Source: Paenibacillus sp. PCH8 (GTDB taxonomy: Bacteria; Bacillota; Bacilli; Paenibacillales; Paenibacillaceae). From it: 64,000 bases of DNA. The translations under genes were made by a program, and so were the position numbers. The stretch's first letter is position 1; every line of letters starts with the position of its first letter. The stretch is from assembly GCF_002968835.1 (NCBI RefSeq), contig NZ_PKQK01000001.1, positions 2,232,001 to 2,296,000 of the forward strand. The letters are read 5' to 3'. This document shows, one piece after another, positions 42,333 to 51,885 of the stretch. The notes under the pieces are model-generated. The model did not search any database. It was not told where the DNA came from and saw nothing but the letters and a program-made list of their open reading frames with translations.

Positions 42333-43079
42333 ATGATTACAACAACTGGACTTACGAAACGTTTTGGGCCAAATGAGGTTCTTACAAATATAGATATGCA
42401 TGTCGAAGCCAAAGATATTGTTGTATTGCTCGGACCCAGTGGTTCAGGCAAAAGTACGTTGCTGCGCTGCCTGAATGGACTGGAAGAACTGTCCGGGGGA
42501 CAGATCGAAGTGAATGGCATTGTGGTGAACAGTGCTGACTCGCTGCGCGTTCAGCGTGCCCGTGTATTGGAGATTCGTCGTCAGACCGGTATGGTCTTCC
42601 AGCAGTTCAATCTGTATCCGCACAAGACGGTGCTAGGCAATGTAATGGAAGGTCTCGTGACGGTGAAAAAAATGAAACGTGATGAAGCAGCCGAACGTGG
42701 CCGTATTCTTCTGGACCGGGTCGGCCTGTCGGACAAGCAAGATCAGTATCCATCCCGATTATCCGGTGGACAACAGCAGCGTGTTGCCATTGCACGTGCC
42801 CTCGCGATGGAGCCGGAAGTGATGCTGTTTGATGAGCCCACTTCAGCCTTAGACCCTGAACTTGTCGGAGAGGTATTGTCCGTCATGAAGGAACTCGCCG
42901 AGGAAGGCATGACCATGCTGGTCGTGACACATGAATTGAAGTTTGCCCGCAATGTGGCGAACAAAATCGTTTTTATGGCGGACGGATCGATTGTGGAAGA
43001 GGCAAGTCCACAGGCCTTTTTTGAACATCCGACGCAAGAACGCACCCGTCGTTTCTTGCAGCAGATTACCGAATTTTGA
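42333..43079 (+). CDS. Amino-acid ABC transporter ATP-binding protein, GlnQ type
   Basis: ATPase of 248 residues energising amino-acid uptake. Walker A GPSGSGKST (K40), Q loop VFQQFNLYPHKT, signature LSGGQQQRVAIARAL, Walker B VMLFDEPTSALDP, switch VVTHEL. GGGAGGAG precedes ATG 42333. Last gene of the operon; a small TACCCG/CGGGTA hairpin at 43110-43124 may end transcription weakly. Confidence 0.96.
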   Translation: MITTTGLTKRFGPNEVLTNIDMHVEAKDIVVLLGPSGSGKSTLLRCLNGLEELSGGQIEVNGIVVNSADSLRVQRARVLEIRRQTGMVFQQFNLYPHKTVLGNVMEGLVTVKKMKRDEAAERGRILLDRVGLSDKQDQYPSRLSGGQQQRVAIARALAMEPEVMLFDEPTSALDPELVGEVLSVMKELAEEGMTMLVVTHELKFARNVANKIVFMADGSIVEEASPQAFFEHPTQERTRRFLQQITEF

Positions 43080-43086
43080 TGAAGAC

Positions 43087-43313
43087 AACAGCGATCATAA
43101 GAACGAACGTACCCGGAGCGGGTATTTAAGGTCGTGAACGATATCAGTTCAACTAAACTTTTTGCACAAGAACGGAGAGGACAGAAGAAACCTGAAGAAG
43201 CGAAGCTAAAAGCTTTCTGAAAAAAAGCTACTTCGGAAGCATACACCTCGCCTTTATCCCCTGATTTTCCCCTTGAAAAAGGGAATCAAAAAAATCTGGG
43301 GATAACAGCGATC
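43087..43313. repeat. Structured non-coding element flanked by AACAGCGATC direct repeats
   Basis: Region without a gene between glnQ-type and OsmC genes. AACAGCGATC occurs at 43087-43096 and 43304-43313. Inside lie TACCCG/CGGGTA (43110-43124) and a large hairpin TTATCCCC/GGGGATAA (43254-43305) with GATTTT/AAAATC inside. It may be a mobile or REP-like repeat; no transposase. Confidence 0.55.
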
Positions 43314-43385
43314 GGAAGGTTGGAGTGGCAAGTGCAAACCTTTTTCGCTTGAACTTAACCTATTCTAAGAAAGAAGGATAACATC

Positions 43386-43808
43386 ATGAATGTAACAACC
43401 GTATGGAAAGGAAAACGTGCGTTTACTTCCGAAGGACCCTCTGGCTATGAGGTAGGCATGGATGCGACTGCTGCTTATGGTGGTGACAGCAAGGGGGCTA
43501 CCCCGATGGAGTTGTTACTTGCGGGCCTTGGAGGTTGTATGGGGATCGATATCACGATGATTCTGGACGCTTTCCTGGACAAAATTACAGGCATTGAGAT
43601 TGAAGCGCAAGGTACACGTAGCGAAGATATGCCGAAAGGCTTCACCTCGATTGACCTGATCTTCAAAGTAGACGGTGACATCCCGGATTACCGCATCTGG
43701 AAAGCCATCCAGATGGCGGAAGAGAAATATTGTGCGGTCTCCGCTTCGCTGAGCGCCGATATTCATCCCAAGCTGATCCTGAATGGCGTGCACACACCGC
43801 GTCCTTAA
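43386..43808 (+). CDS. OsmC family peroxidase-like protein
   Basis: Cytoplasmic thiol peroxidase of the OsmC/Ohr/YhfA superfamily, 140 residues, reducing organic hydroperoxides or related substrates. The two redox cysteines are C51 (GLGGCMGID) and C116 (EEKYCAVSA). PMELLLAGLGG is the family hallmark; it is closer to the YhfA-like branch than to Ohr. GAAGGAT precedes ATG 43386. Single gene with strong terminator. Confidence 0.93.
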   Translation: MNVTTVWKGKRAFTSEGPSGYEVGMDATAAYGGDSKGATPMELLLAGLGGCMGIDITMILDAFLDKITGIEIEAQGTRSEDMPKGFTSIDLIFKVDGDIPDYRIWKAIQMAEEKYCAVSASLSADIHPKLILNGVHTPRP

Positions 43809-43820
43809 AGGAACTCATGG

Positions 43821-43860
43821 AGCATCGTTATCTGGCTCAAGCCGGATAACGATGCTGTTT
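43821..43860 (+). terminator. Intrinsic terminator of the OsmC gene
   Basis: Long stem AGCATCGTTATC/GATAACGATGCT with GGCT/AGCC on top, followed by GTTT. Confidence 0.85.
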
Positions 43861-44154
43861 AAATGCGGACTTCTGCATCTATATCTATATCTCTGTTAAT
43901 GGGTCGCCATGCCATGGCGGCTTATTTGAGTTTTTGATTAATCTGATATCTGTACATCCTCTCTGCTGCAATGGGATGCTGACCTGAGCTAACTTAGCAA
44001 GTATGTGAACAGTTCACTCGTACCTCGTAGTACCATTTTCAAAACCCTCATGCGAGGGCTTGGCGGTTATGTGGTATGATGAAATGCAAGGACGGGACGT
44101 CTTGGTCCTGCTCTTTATATGTAAGCGCTTATACAGATGACGGAAGGTGCAGAC
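43861..44154 (+). promoter_or_regulatory. Promoter region of the glycan-locus kinase, with cre-like site
   Basis: No gene here. Extended -10 TGG-TATGAT ends at 44080; no -35 box. Hairpin CCCT/AGGG lies upstream, and the palindrome CGCCATGCCATGGCG near 43907. A cre-like site with core TGTAAGCGCTTATA (44119-44135), one mismatch to the CcpA consensus, lies between the promoter and the start, a position suited to roadblock repression. Confidence 0.6.
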
Positions 44155-45945
44155 ATGTTCAAAAAGTTAATACGAACCACCAACAATCTCAAATTAAAGC
44201 ATAAATTGCTCATTTCCTATGTACTGGTCGTCATGATTCCGATCTTGATTATCGGTCTTGCCGTGACCAGTTATTTCCGTCAGCAGGCCCTGAACAATGC
44301 GATTGGGCAGACGATCATCAATGTGGACAAAATCAAAAGTCAGACCGCGACCATGCTGCGTGTGCCGACCGATATATCCAATATTCTGATGTTTAACACG
44401 GATCTCAAGGAGATCGTGAACAAGCGTTATAAGAGCGTCGTGGAGCTAACCTCGGCTTATCTCGCGTACAAAGATTTTCAGGAATACAGACGTCTGTACC
44501 GTGAGATTGCCGGCATTCGATTTTACTCGACCAATCCAACACTGATCAATAACCTCGAATTCATTCCGGTAGACAAGCAGACCGAAGACAGCTATTGGTA
44601 CAAGCAGGCACTGGAAACGACCAGCATCGGGTGGTTTTACATTCCGGACAAGCAGGATAATCCTGTACACAAGCTCAGCTTGGTGCGTAAAGTACCTTTT
44701 GCTGAATATCGGACCGAGGGCGTGCTGATGATTGTAATCAATCAAGATGAGTTGAATGGATTGTTGCGTCAAGAGCAGTTTGAGACGTTGATTACAGATG
44801 AGCAGGGCTATGTGGTGGCTGCCAAAAACACCGAGCTGGTAGGTAAAACGCTGAACGAACTTGATTTTGGCGTCGATCTTCAGAATCAGGCCAAAGGCAC
44901 AATAGAAGCTGATTTTCAGGGTGAACCCTCCAACATTGTTATTGATGAGTTGGGTCCTGGATCAAGCATGAACAGCTTGAAGGTCATTTCGGTTTTTGCC
45001 ACCAAAAATATAGTCAAAGATGCCAACAGGGTCAGTCTGATCGGTATGATTTTTATTATACTTGTGCTGGTTATCGCGCTATTATTCGTATATATCATCT
45101 CGTTCCTCACGTCGAACCGGTTGCTTCGATTGAGCAAACACCTCAACAAGCTTGCCTTGGGAGACTTGAACGTGACTTCGCGAATTGACGGAAATGATGA
45201 GATTGGCCAACTGTCACGGCAGTTCAATTACATGGTGAAAAGCATCAATGAACTTATGACGCAGGTGGTCGAAGCGACGGAACAGAACAATCAATTGGAA
45301 ATTGCCCAGAAAGAAATTAAATTGAAAATGATGGCGAGTCAGATCAATCCTCATTTCTTGTTTAATGCGTTGGAATCCATTCGTATGAAGGCCCATATCA
45401 AGGGAGAAGCAGAGATTGCCAATATCGTCAGGCTACTGGGCAAGCTGATGCGCAAGAGTCTGGAGATTGGCAGTGGAAAAACAACCTTCCGGGCTGAACT
45501 TGAAATGGTGCGGTCATATTTGGAAATCCAGAAATTTCGGTACGGCGACCGACTGGCGTTCAACATCCATATCGATCTCGAGGTGGAGAAGAGGTACATT
45601 CCCCCTCTAATTATTCAACCTTTGGTTGAGAATGCAATTGTCCATGGTTTGGAGAACAAAGAGGGGACCGTCCATGTTGATATAAGCATTCGTTTAGTAG
45701 AAAATAGGGTTCATATACGTGTAAATGACGATGGTGCAGGCATAACAGCGGAACGATTGGCAGAAGTGATGAAGTTCATCTCTGGACCGGAAGAACAGGA
45801 GAAGAGCCGGATCGGTATGCGCAATGTACATCAACGCTTAACACTGACGTATGGAGAGCCATACGGATTACAGATCACGAGTGTGTATGGGGAAGGAACA
45901 GAGGTTTCTTTCACTTTGCCAGCAGGAGGGGACCAACATGTATAA
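44155..45945 (+). CDS. Two-component sensor histidine kinase, YesM family
   Basis: Membrane sensor of the glycan locus, 596 residues: first helix about 18-40, extracellular dCache-like sensor to about 300, second helix, HAMP (SNRLLRLSKHLNKLALGDLNV...), His_kinase with phospho-acceptor in SQINPHFLFNAL, N box LVENAIVHGLENK, then NDDGAG and GMRNVHQRL. Start ATG 44155 has GGAAGGT 6 bases upstream; ATG 44137 lacks an RBS. Overlaps the regulator by 8 bases. Probably under CcpA-type repression via the cre-like site upstream. Confidence 0.95.
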   Translation: MFKKLIRTTNNLKLKHKLLISYVLVVMIPILIIGLAVTSYFRQQALNNAIGQTIINVDKIKSQTATMLRVPTDISNILMFNTDLKEIVNKRYKSVVELTSAYLAYKDFQEYRRLYREIAGIRFYSTNPTLINNLEFIPVDKQTEDSYWYKQALETTSIGWFYIPDKQDNPVHKLSLVRKVPFAEYRTEGVLMIVINQDELNGLLRQEQFETLITDEQGYVVAAKNTELVGKTLNELDFGVDLQNQAKGTIEADFQGEPSNIVIDELGPGSSMNSLKVISVFATKNIVKDANRVSLIGMIFIILVLVIALLFVYIISFLTSNRLLRLSKHLNKLALGDLNVTSRIDGNDEIGQLSRQFNYMVKSINELMTQVVEATEQNNQLEIAQKEIKLKMMASQINPHFLFNALESIRMKAHIKGEAEIANIVRLLGKLMRKSLEIGSGKTTFRAELEMVRSYLEIQKFRYGDRLAFNIHIDLEVEKRYIPPLIIQPLVENAIVHGLENKEGTVHVDISIRLVENRVHIRVNDDGAGITAERLAEVMKFISGPEEQEKSRIGMRNVHQRLTLTYGEPYGLQITSVYGEGTEVSFTLPAGGDQHV

Positions 45946-47536
45946 AGTATTATTGGTAGATGATGAACCGAGCATACGTGAGGGACTAACAACCATTATT
46001 GAGTGGGAGAAATACGGATTCCAGGTCATTGGTACAGCTGCCAGTGGGCGTGAAGCCCTCTCTCGTTTTGAGGAGCTGGAGCCTGACCTGACAATTATTG
46101 ATATTCGTATGCCCGGGATGACCGGGCTGGAAGTCATTAAAGAAGTGCGTCGAAATCATCCGAGTTCGCACTTTTTGATATTGAGTGGTTACGCGGATTT
46201 TGATTATGCGAAGAAAGCCATCAGCTATGGTGTGGATGGTTATCTGCTTAAACCCGTGGATGAAGAGGAGATTATTGGTGAACTGGAGCGGTTAGCTACG
46301 GTACTTACCCAGGAACGGGAAACCTTGGCTCGTCTTGCGGGTGAAGATACTGCCTATAGGGAGCATCAGATCGAGGCTTTGCTCTTTGATAGTCTGGAGG
46401 GCGCAGGCAGCATGGAAGAAGATAGTCTTGGTCTGCACTGGCCTCACTATCAGATTGTGCTGATCGAGATACATGCAGCGCCGGACCTGCAGCGGGGAAG
46501 TGGCATGAAACGCAAACTAATTGAAGCTTTTGACCATAAAGACCGAGGTATTGTATTCTCATTCCATTCCGGTCTGGGTCTGTTAAGTAAGGAGATGACC
46601 ACATCTGAGTCATCTGCGAGGAATCTCTATGATGAGCTGGAAGGACTACTGGGAGAATGGGATATTCATATGTATGGTGCTGCAGGAGAACCCGTACACT
46701 CCACTGCAGAGATTGCGCAGTCATACACACAGGCGAATAATGTGTTGGGAGAGCGTTTCCTGTTCACGGAGCGGCGCATCATCCTATGGAATGAAGGGGA
46801 AACCGGCGAGGTTGCTAGTGAGGCAGGAGTTGAAGGTGTGGCTGGAACGCCTGAACCAGATGAAGCGGAACTTGCGGACAAGCTGTATTATGCGCTGGAT
46901 ATTCGTAGCAGTGATTCGGTCATGCGGGTGCTGGGTGAGATGGAGGATCGTCTGGTTCCATATCATCGGACAGAGCAAGCCATTAAGTCGGCGTTCTCAC
47001 AGGTATTTTCCCTGGCCATCAACAAGCTCGTTGCAACGAATCAACATACGCAATCTATTATGCAGGAACATTCAGTTCTAATTAACGAAGTCTATCATCA
47101 ATTCACGTTGTCTGATCTCAAAGTGATGACAGCGGAACATTTGAATCGACTTATTCAACGTATGGGTGGGGGCAGCAAGGATACCGTGCTGAAACAGATG
47201 ATTGAATTTATTCAGCGTAATCCTGGTGAGAATCTCAAGCTGGAGGTATTAGCTGAAGTATTCAACTATAACAGCAGTTATCTGGGCAAGTTGTTCAAGA
47301 ATCATACCGGAGAATATTTCAATGTATTTCTGGACAAGGTGCGTATGGATAAAGCCAAGGAATTGCTGGATGAAGGATTAAAGGTTCATCAGGTTTCCGC
47401 AAGAGTGGGCTACGCCAATGTAGACTATTTCCACGGTAAATTCAAGAAATATGTAGGAGAATCACCTTCTGCTTACAAACAAGCCAGATTCCTGTCTCAG
47501 TCCAAAGAACCGGCGGGTAATGGGGAAGAAGAATAA
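45938..47536 (+). CDS. Response regulator with AraC-type DNA-binding domain, YesN family
   Basis: Activator of 532 residues: receiver with phospho-acceptor D55 (TIIDIRMPG), K in YLLKPVDEE, a variable 290-residue middle, and a C-terminal AraC domain (LKLEVLAEVFNYNSSYLGKLFK... and VSARVGYANVDYFHGKFKKYVGESPSAYK as two helix-turn-helices). Start ATG 45938 follows GGAGGGG and overlaps the kinase stop. Probable activator of the GH2, transporter and GH95 genes downstream. Confidence 0.95.
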   Translation: MYKVLLVDDEPSIREGLTTIIEWEKYGFQVIGTAASGREALSRFEELEPDLTIIDIRMPGMTGLEVIKEVRRNHPSSHFLILSGYADFDYAKKAISYGVDGYLLKPVDEEEIIGELERLATVLTQERETLARLAGEDTAYREHQIEALLFDSLEGAGSMEEDSLGLHWPHYQIVLIEIHAAPDLQRGSGMKRKLIEAFDHKDRGIVFSFHSGLGLLSKEMTTSESSARNLYDELEGLLGEWDIHMYGAAGEPVHSTAEIAQSYTQANNVLGERFLFTERRIILWNEGETGEVASEAGVEGVAGTPEPDEAELADKLYYALDIRSSDSVMRVLGEMEDRLVPYHRTEQAIKSAFSQVFSLAINKLVATNQHTQSIMQEHSVLINEVYHQFTLSDLKVMTAEHLNRLIQRMGGGSKDTVLKQMIEFIQRNPGENLKLEVLAEVFNYNSSYLGKLFKNHTGEYFNVFLDKVRMDKAKELLDEGLKVHQVSARVGYANVDYFHGKFKKYVGESPSAYKQARFLSQSKEPAGNGEEE

Positions 47537-47544
47537 AACGTTTT
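47535..47544 (+). promoter_or_regulatory. AAAACGTTTT site before the GH2 gene
   Basis: Perfect palindrome overlapping the regulator stop codon, 140 bases before the GH2 start; cre-like or LacI-family-like. Confidence 0.5.
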
Positions 47545-47683
47545 CGTTTGATAGCTCAACCCTTAATATTGATTGATATTCATCATATTGTCCATGCACT
47601 TCCCGTTATAAGCAATGGTCTAGGCATGCTCCACATCTTAAACTGGGTCTATATGAATTCCAATGAAGGAGTGGCTATCCTGT

Positions 47684-50605
47684 ATGAATATATCTGATGT
47701 AGGCACAGTGCGCCATACATTGAACTTAAATGGAACATGGCAGTTTTGTTTGGGACAGCAGTCCGATACACGTGTACCTGCTGAACCAAAGAAGTTGCTA
47801 CCTCTACCAGGTGAACATACATCATGGGAAACCATCCAGATTCCCGGTTCATGGGAAGAGCAAGGATATGGAGATGAGCCCGAATACGAAAGAATCGATA
47901 CCTGGACCAAGGTCCGTGAATATGAAGGCTCAGCCTGGTATACCCAGGAGGTTCATGTTCCAGTAGATGATCCTGATTCTCAGTATGTGTTCAGATTGGA
48001 GGGCGTTAGATGGACGACGGATCTCTGGATCAATGGACAGTATGCTGGGCAGCAGGATAGTCTGCTGAATCAACAGAAGTGGGATGTTACTTCCTGGGTG
48101 AAGCAGGGAGATGTGAATCGTGTGGAGATCTGCGTGGATAATACGATGAAACTTCCCTTGGCGGGCAGTCATATCCATTCGTTACATACAGCTACGGCAT
48201 GGGGCGGTATTACGGGTGGTGCTTATCTGGACCGATTGCCCCCATGCCGGGTACAGACGCTACGAATTCAACCGGATGCTGAGAATGGCGCCATTCTGGT
48301 TCAATGTACTGTAAGCGCTCCCGCTAATGAAGTGACTAAATGGGTGCAACTGCATGTGGATATCCAGCATCCAGACGGAACATGGCTCGATCGGCAGAGT
48401 TGTGATATGGAGCTAGGTGTGGATTCAGGTTCGGATTTGGATACAGGGGCAGGGTATTCTGCTGAAGGCAGCACCGTAATCGATCAGTGGCGGTTGGAAC
48501 TCGGTATAGAGAAGCGCATCGCAAGATGGTCGGATGAATCCCCGGAACAGTACAGAGCCGTATTCCATCTGCATGATGGAGAACGGGAACTGGATCGGCT
48601 GGAGCAGTCATTTGGTCTACGTTCTTTTGCCGCACAGGGCAAGCAACTCATACTGAACGGGATACCAGTGTATCTACGCGGGTACGTCGATTGTTGTATA
48701 TTTCCACTTACAGGGTATCCAGTCTGGGATAAAGGGTACTATGCTCAGCAATTTCGGATCGCCAGATCATATGGCTTCAATCATGTCCGTCTACATGGGT
48801 GGAGTGCACCTGAGCCGTTCTGGGATGCTGCGGACGAAGAGGGGATGTTGGTACAGGCCGAACTTCCGCATTGGTCTCGATTCTTTGAGAAACCGGATCA
48901 GCCTGCGCCCCCTGAAGTGTTGTCCTATCTGACACAGGAATTGGATGGGCTACTCCAGTCGCTGCACAGACACCCTTCTTTCGTTATGTTCTCCATGGGG
49001 AATGAACTCATTGGTCCGAATGGTCATCCTGAACTTAATGTACTGGTATCTAGGGCACAGGCGATGGACTCGACCCGGTTATATACGGATAATACAGGTT
49101 TTGGACAGCTGCCGGTGCAGGGGCGGGAAGGGGATTATTACATCCAGTCATTGAATTGGCACCCCCCGCTGGAGTCAGCATGGTCTGCTGTACCGGATAC
49201 GACACTCGATTACCATACGGTCACCCGTCTGGCTGAGCGTCCCGTCATTGGACATGAACATGCACAGTATACGATGTATGTGCGGCCTCAGGAGCGAGCC
49301 AAATATACAGGTGTGCTGCGTCCAAGCTGGCTAGAGCCGATCGAAGAATCGTTGACACGTAAAGGCATGATTGGAGATCTGGAGCATTATCAACAGGCAA
49401 GCGGTACACATCTGGTACGTTCCTTAAAAGAAACGATGGAGCGAATCCGTCGAACGCCGGATGCTGCGGGTGTGCAACTGCTGGATATTCGTGATTTTCC
49501 GGGGCAGGGCCATGCTACGACCGGCATCCTGGACGTATTCTGGGAGGACAAAGGCATTACAACTCCTGCAGAATTCAGGCGATTCAACGCAGATGTGGTT
49601 CTATTGCTAAGTTGTAATGAGCGTACATTCTATGCCGGAGAACCCATGCATGTGGATGTACGCATATCTCACTATGGTAAAGAACCACTTGAGAATGCAT
49701 TCATTCAATGGAGGTTCATTCGCGATGATGTGATCCTTACTGAAGGAGAATGGAGAACTGGAGATGTCCAACGGGGTTCCGTCATGTCACTGGGTAGCAT
49801 CGTTGCTATGGCTCCTCGTGGAGGGGCAGCCGCTTTCCGGATTGAAGCGGAGCTGCGATCAGGCGATTCGCAGAATGTCGCCACCAATGTGTGGCATGGA
49901 TGGTCGTTTCCTTTATATCAGACCCATCCGGGTTCGAATCGGATCTGGAACACCATGGAAGAACTGAAGCCATTCCTGGGTGAAGCACATGATGATTGCG
50001 TGGATCACATTGACGGATATCATTTGTTAAAAAATCGGGAGATTGACTCGGTTGTCGTTCGGTCTTTAACACCCAATGTACTGGACTATTTGGTCAATGG
50101 GGGTACTGTTTGGCTACAGCCAGCCGCAGAAGAATTGTATGATTCAGTGGAAACGAAGTACTTACCTGTATTCTGGAATTACCTCATGTTTGCTACACAG
50201 CCTGGTGCAACGATGGGAATGTATATGCAGGATCAAGTACCACTGCTGGGCTCCTTCCCGCATGATGGGACTTCCGACTGGCATTGGTATCACCTGGTCA
50301 ACGGTACACCAGCAATATGCTTGGATACGTTGTCCGGGGTGGAGCCGCTGATTGAAGTGATAGACCATTTCCATCGGGCCAAACGACTTGCTTATGCTTT
50401 TGAGGCAAAAGTAGGGAGGGGCAGAATCCTGGTATCCTCACTTCCATTCGCCGACTTGGCCCTAATGAAGCGTCCGGAAGCTGCCTACTTACTGCAGGAA
50501 ATACTTACGTATCTGCATGGCGATCACTTCTGCCCGGACACCTCCATTTCTGTTGCGCAATTGCTAGGGATTGTTAAACTGCAAACCATTCAATTCACAT
50601 TGTAA
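47684..50605 (+). CDS. Glycoside hydrolase family 2 protein
   Basis: Cytoplasmic glycosidase of 973 residues without signal peptide. Domain order: jelly-roll sugar-binding domain (about 10-195), Ig-like sandwich (about 200-315), TIM barrel (about 320-620), further beta domains, and a late region with a trimerisation-like YLVNGGTVWLQP segment. Acid/base candidate E441 (FSMGNEL) and nucleophile candidate E525 (VIGHEHAQY). Galactosidase, glucuronidase or other beta-specificity cannot be told; the neighbours GH95 and GH1 suggest a branched plant or host glycan. ATG 47684 has AAGGAG 13 bases before; ATG 47663 has none. Confidence 0.9.
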   Translation: MNISDVGTVRHTLNLNGTWQFCLGQQSDTRVPAEPKKLLPLPGEHTSWETIQIPGSWEEQGYGDEPEYERIDTWTKVREYEGSAWYTQEVHVPVDDPDSQYVFRLEGVRWTTDLWINGQYAGQQDSLLNQQKWDVTSWVKQGDVNRVEICVDNTMKLPLAGSHIHSLHTATAWGGITGGAYLDRLPPCRVQTLRIQPDAENGAILVQCTVSAPANEVTKWVQLHVDIQHPDGTWLDRQSCDMELGVDSGSDLDTGAGYSAEGSTVIDQWRLELGIEKRIARWSDESPEQYRAVFHLHDGERELDRLEQSFGLRSFAAQGKQLILNGIPVYLRGYVDCCIFPLTGYPVWDKGYYAQQFRIARSYGFNHVRLHGWSAPEPFWDAADEEGMLVQAELPHWSRFFEKPDQPAPPEVLSYLTQELDGLLQSLHRHPSFVMFSMGNELIGPNGHPELNVLVSRAQAMDSTRLYTDNTGFGQLPVQGREGDYYIQSLNWHPPLESAWSAVPDTTLDYHTVTRLAERPVIGHEHAQYTMYVRPQERAKYTGVLRPSWLEPIEESLTRKGMIGDLEHYQQASGTHLVRSLKETMERIRRTPDAAGVQLLDIRDFPGQGHATTGILDVFWEDKGITTPAEFRRFNADVVLLLSCNERTFYAGEPMHVDVRISHYGKEPLENAFIQWRFIRDDVILTEGEWRTGDVQRGSVMSLGSIVAMAPRGGAAAFRIEAELRSGDSQNVATNVWHGWSFPLYQTHPGSNRIWNTMEELKPFLGEAHDDCVDHIDGYHLLKNREIDSVVVRSLTPNVLDYLVNGGTVWLQPAAEELYDSVETKYLPVFWNYLMFATQPGATMGMYMQDQVPLLGSFPHDGTSDWHWYHLVNGTPAICLDTLSGVEPLIEVIDHFHRAKRLAYAFEAKVGRGRILVSSLPFADLALMKRPEAAYLLQEILTYLHGDHFCPDTSISVAQLLGIVKLQTIQFTL

Positions 50606-50613
50606 TTCCTACT

Positions 50614-50634
50614 GGACCCGCAAGGGTCCTTTTT
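50614..50634 (+). terminator. Intrinsic terminator of the GH2 gene
   Basis: GGACCC-GCAA-GGGTCC followed by TTTTT. Confidence 0.88.
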
Positions 50635-50652
50635 AGTGTTCCATTTAGTTGA

Positions 50653-50845
50653 AGTAAACGATTACTATAAAACGTTTTCGTAATTTACCAATACGAGATG
50701 ATATGCACCTTTATATTCCATTTAAAGCATTTTGAAGTCGGAATTATCACTGATTTTAACTAATTAGTGTCTGATTATATAGGTCTATATCTAATTTTTA
50801 TATGATTTTCTCTAAAATCCAGCTGGTACTTTGAAAACGCTCTAT
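50653..50845 (+). promoter_or_regulatory. Three cre-like sites before the permease operon
   Basis: AAGTAAACGATTACT (50653-50667) and TTGAAAACGCTCTAT (50831-50845) each differ from the CcpA cre consensus by one base; AAAACGTTTT is at 50669-50678. A clear sigma-A promoter was not found, as expected if an activator is needed. Confidence 0.5.
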
Positions 50846-50886
50846 CTAGTATGATTATTTTATTAAACAGAGGAGGGGGAACGGAG

Positions 50887-51870
50887 ATGGAAACGCTAAC
50901 AAAAAAATCCGCTTCCGCGAACAGAAGCAGTGACCCCAAGCCGCCAATCCAAAAACGGCTGAACGGAATTTGGGACAGAATGAAACAGCAGAAATATCTA
51001 TATCTCATGTCATTGCCATTCGTTGCTTGGGTTTTCGTATTTAACTATCTGCCACTATGGGGATGGACGATGGCTTTCCAAAACTACAAACCAGCCAGAT
51101 CGTTCGGCGATCAACAGTGGGTTGGTTTTAAACACTTTGTAGAGCTGTTCAGTGATGATCGTTTCTATCTGGTACTTCGGAATACGCTTGCAATGAGCTT
51201 GATGGGATTAGTTGTCGGTTTTATCGTGCCGATTTTCTTCGCCATTCTCCTGAATGAAATGAAAGGCATGTTCTTCAAGCGTGCTGTGCAAACGGTATCC
51301 TATCTGCCTCACTTTGTATCCTGGGTCGTTGTAGCAGGGATTATTACCAAGATGCTCTCCACCGATGGAGGGATTATCAATGACCTTCTGGTAGGCCTGA
51401 ATATTATCGATCAACCGATCCAGTTCATGGCTAAGGGGAACCTGTTCTGGTACATTGTAACCGCTTCAGATATGTGGAAAGAAACCGGTTGGAATGCCAT
51501 CATCTATCTGGCGGCAATTACAGGTATCGACAATGAGCTGTATGAAGCTTCCCGTGTAGATGGAGCCAACCGCTGGAGACAGATGTGGCATATCACGCTG
51601 CCTGGCATACGGACCACGATTTCTGTACTTTTCATCATGTCGATTGGGCATCTGATCAGTATCGGTTTCGAGAAGCAGTTCTTGCTTGGCAACAGTCTGG
51701 TCACAGACTACTCGGAAGTACTTGATCTATACGCGCTCAATTATGGTTTGAATATGGGACGATTCTCGTATGGTACAGCCATAGGTATATTCAACTCCGT
51801 TGTCAGTATCATCCTTCTGTTTACTGCGAACGGCTTGTTCAAAAAATTCACCAAAGAAAGCATCATGTAG
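50887..51870 (+). CDS. Carbohydrate ABC transporter permease, LplB type
   Basis: First permease of the glycan importer, 327 residues, six helices after a basic cytoplasmic tail. EAA loop LYEASRVDGANRWRQMWH. Start ATG 50887 follows GAGGAGGGGG; twelve open codons upstream lack an RBS. Followed after 15 bases by the second permease. The ATPase must come from elsewhere (MsmX type). Confidence 0.94.
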   Translation: METLTKKSASANRSSDPKPPIQKRLNGIWDRMKQQKYLYLMSLPFVAWVFVFNYLPLWGWTMAFQNYKPARSFGDQQWVGFKHFVELFSDDRFYLVLRNTLAMSLMGLVVGFIVPIFFAILLNEMKGMFFKRAVQTVSYLPHFVSWVVVAGIITKMLSTDGGIINDLLVGLNIIDQPIQFMAKGNLFWYIVTASDMWKETGWNAIIYLAAITGIDNELYEASRVDGANRWRQMWHITLPGIRTTISVLFIMSIGHLISIGFEKQFLLGNSLVTDYSEVLDLYALNYGLNMGRFSYGTAIGIFNSVVSIILLFTANGLFKKFTKESIM

Positions 51871-51885
51871 GGAGGGGACGACATT

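Noticed and set aside
49920..49950. tRNA-like GGTTCGAATC
   Set aside because: It is inside the GH2 reading frame and no cloverleaf arms surround it.
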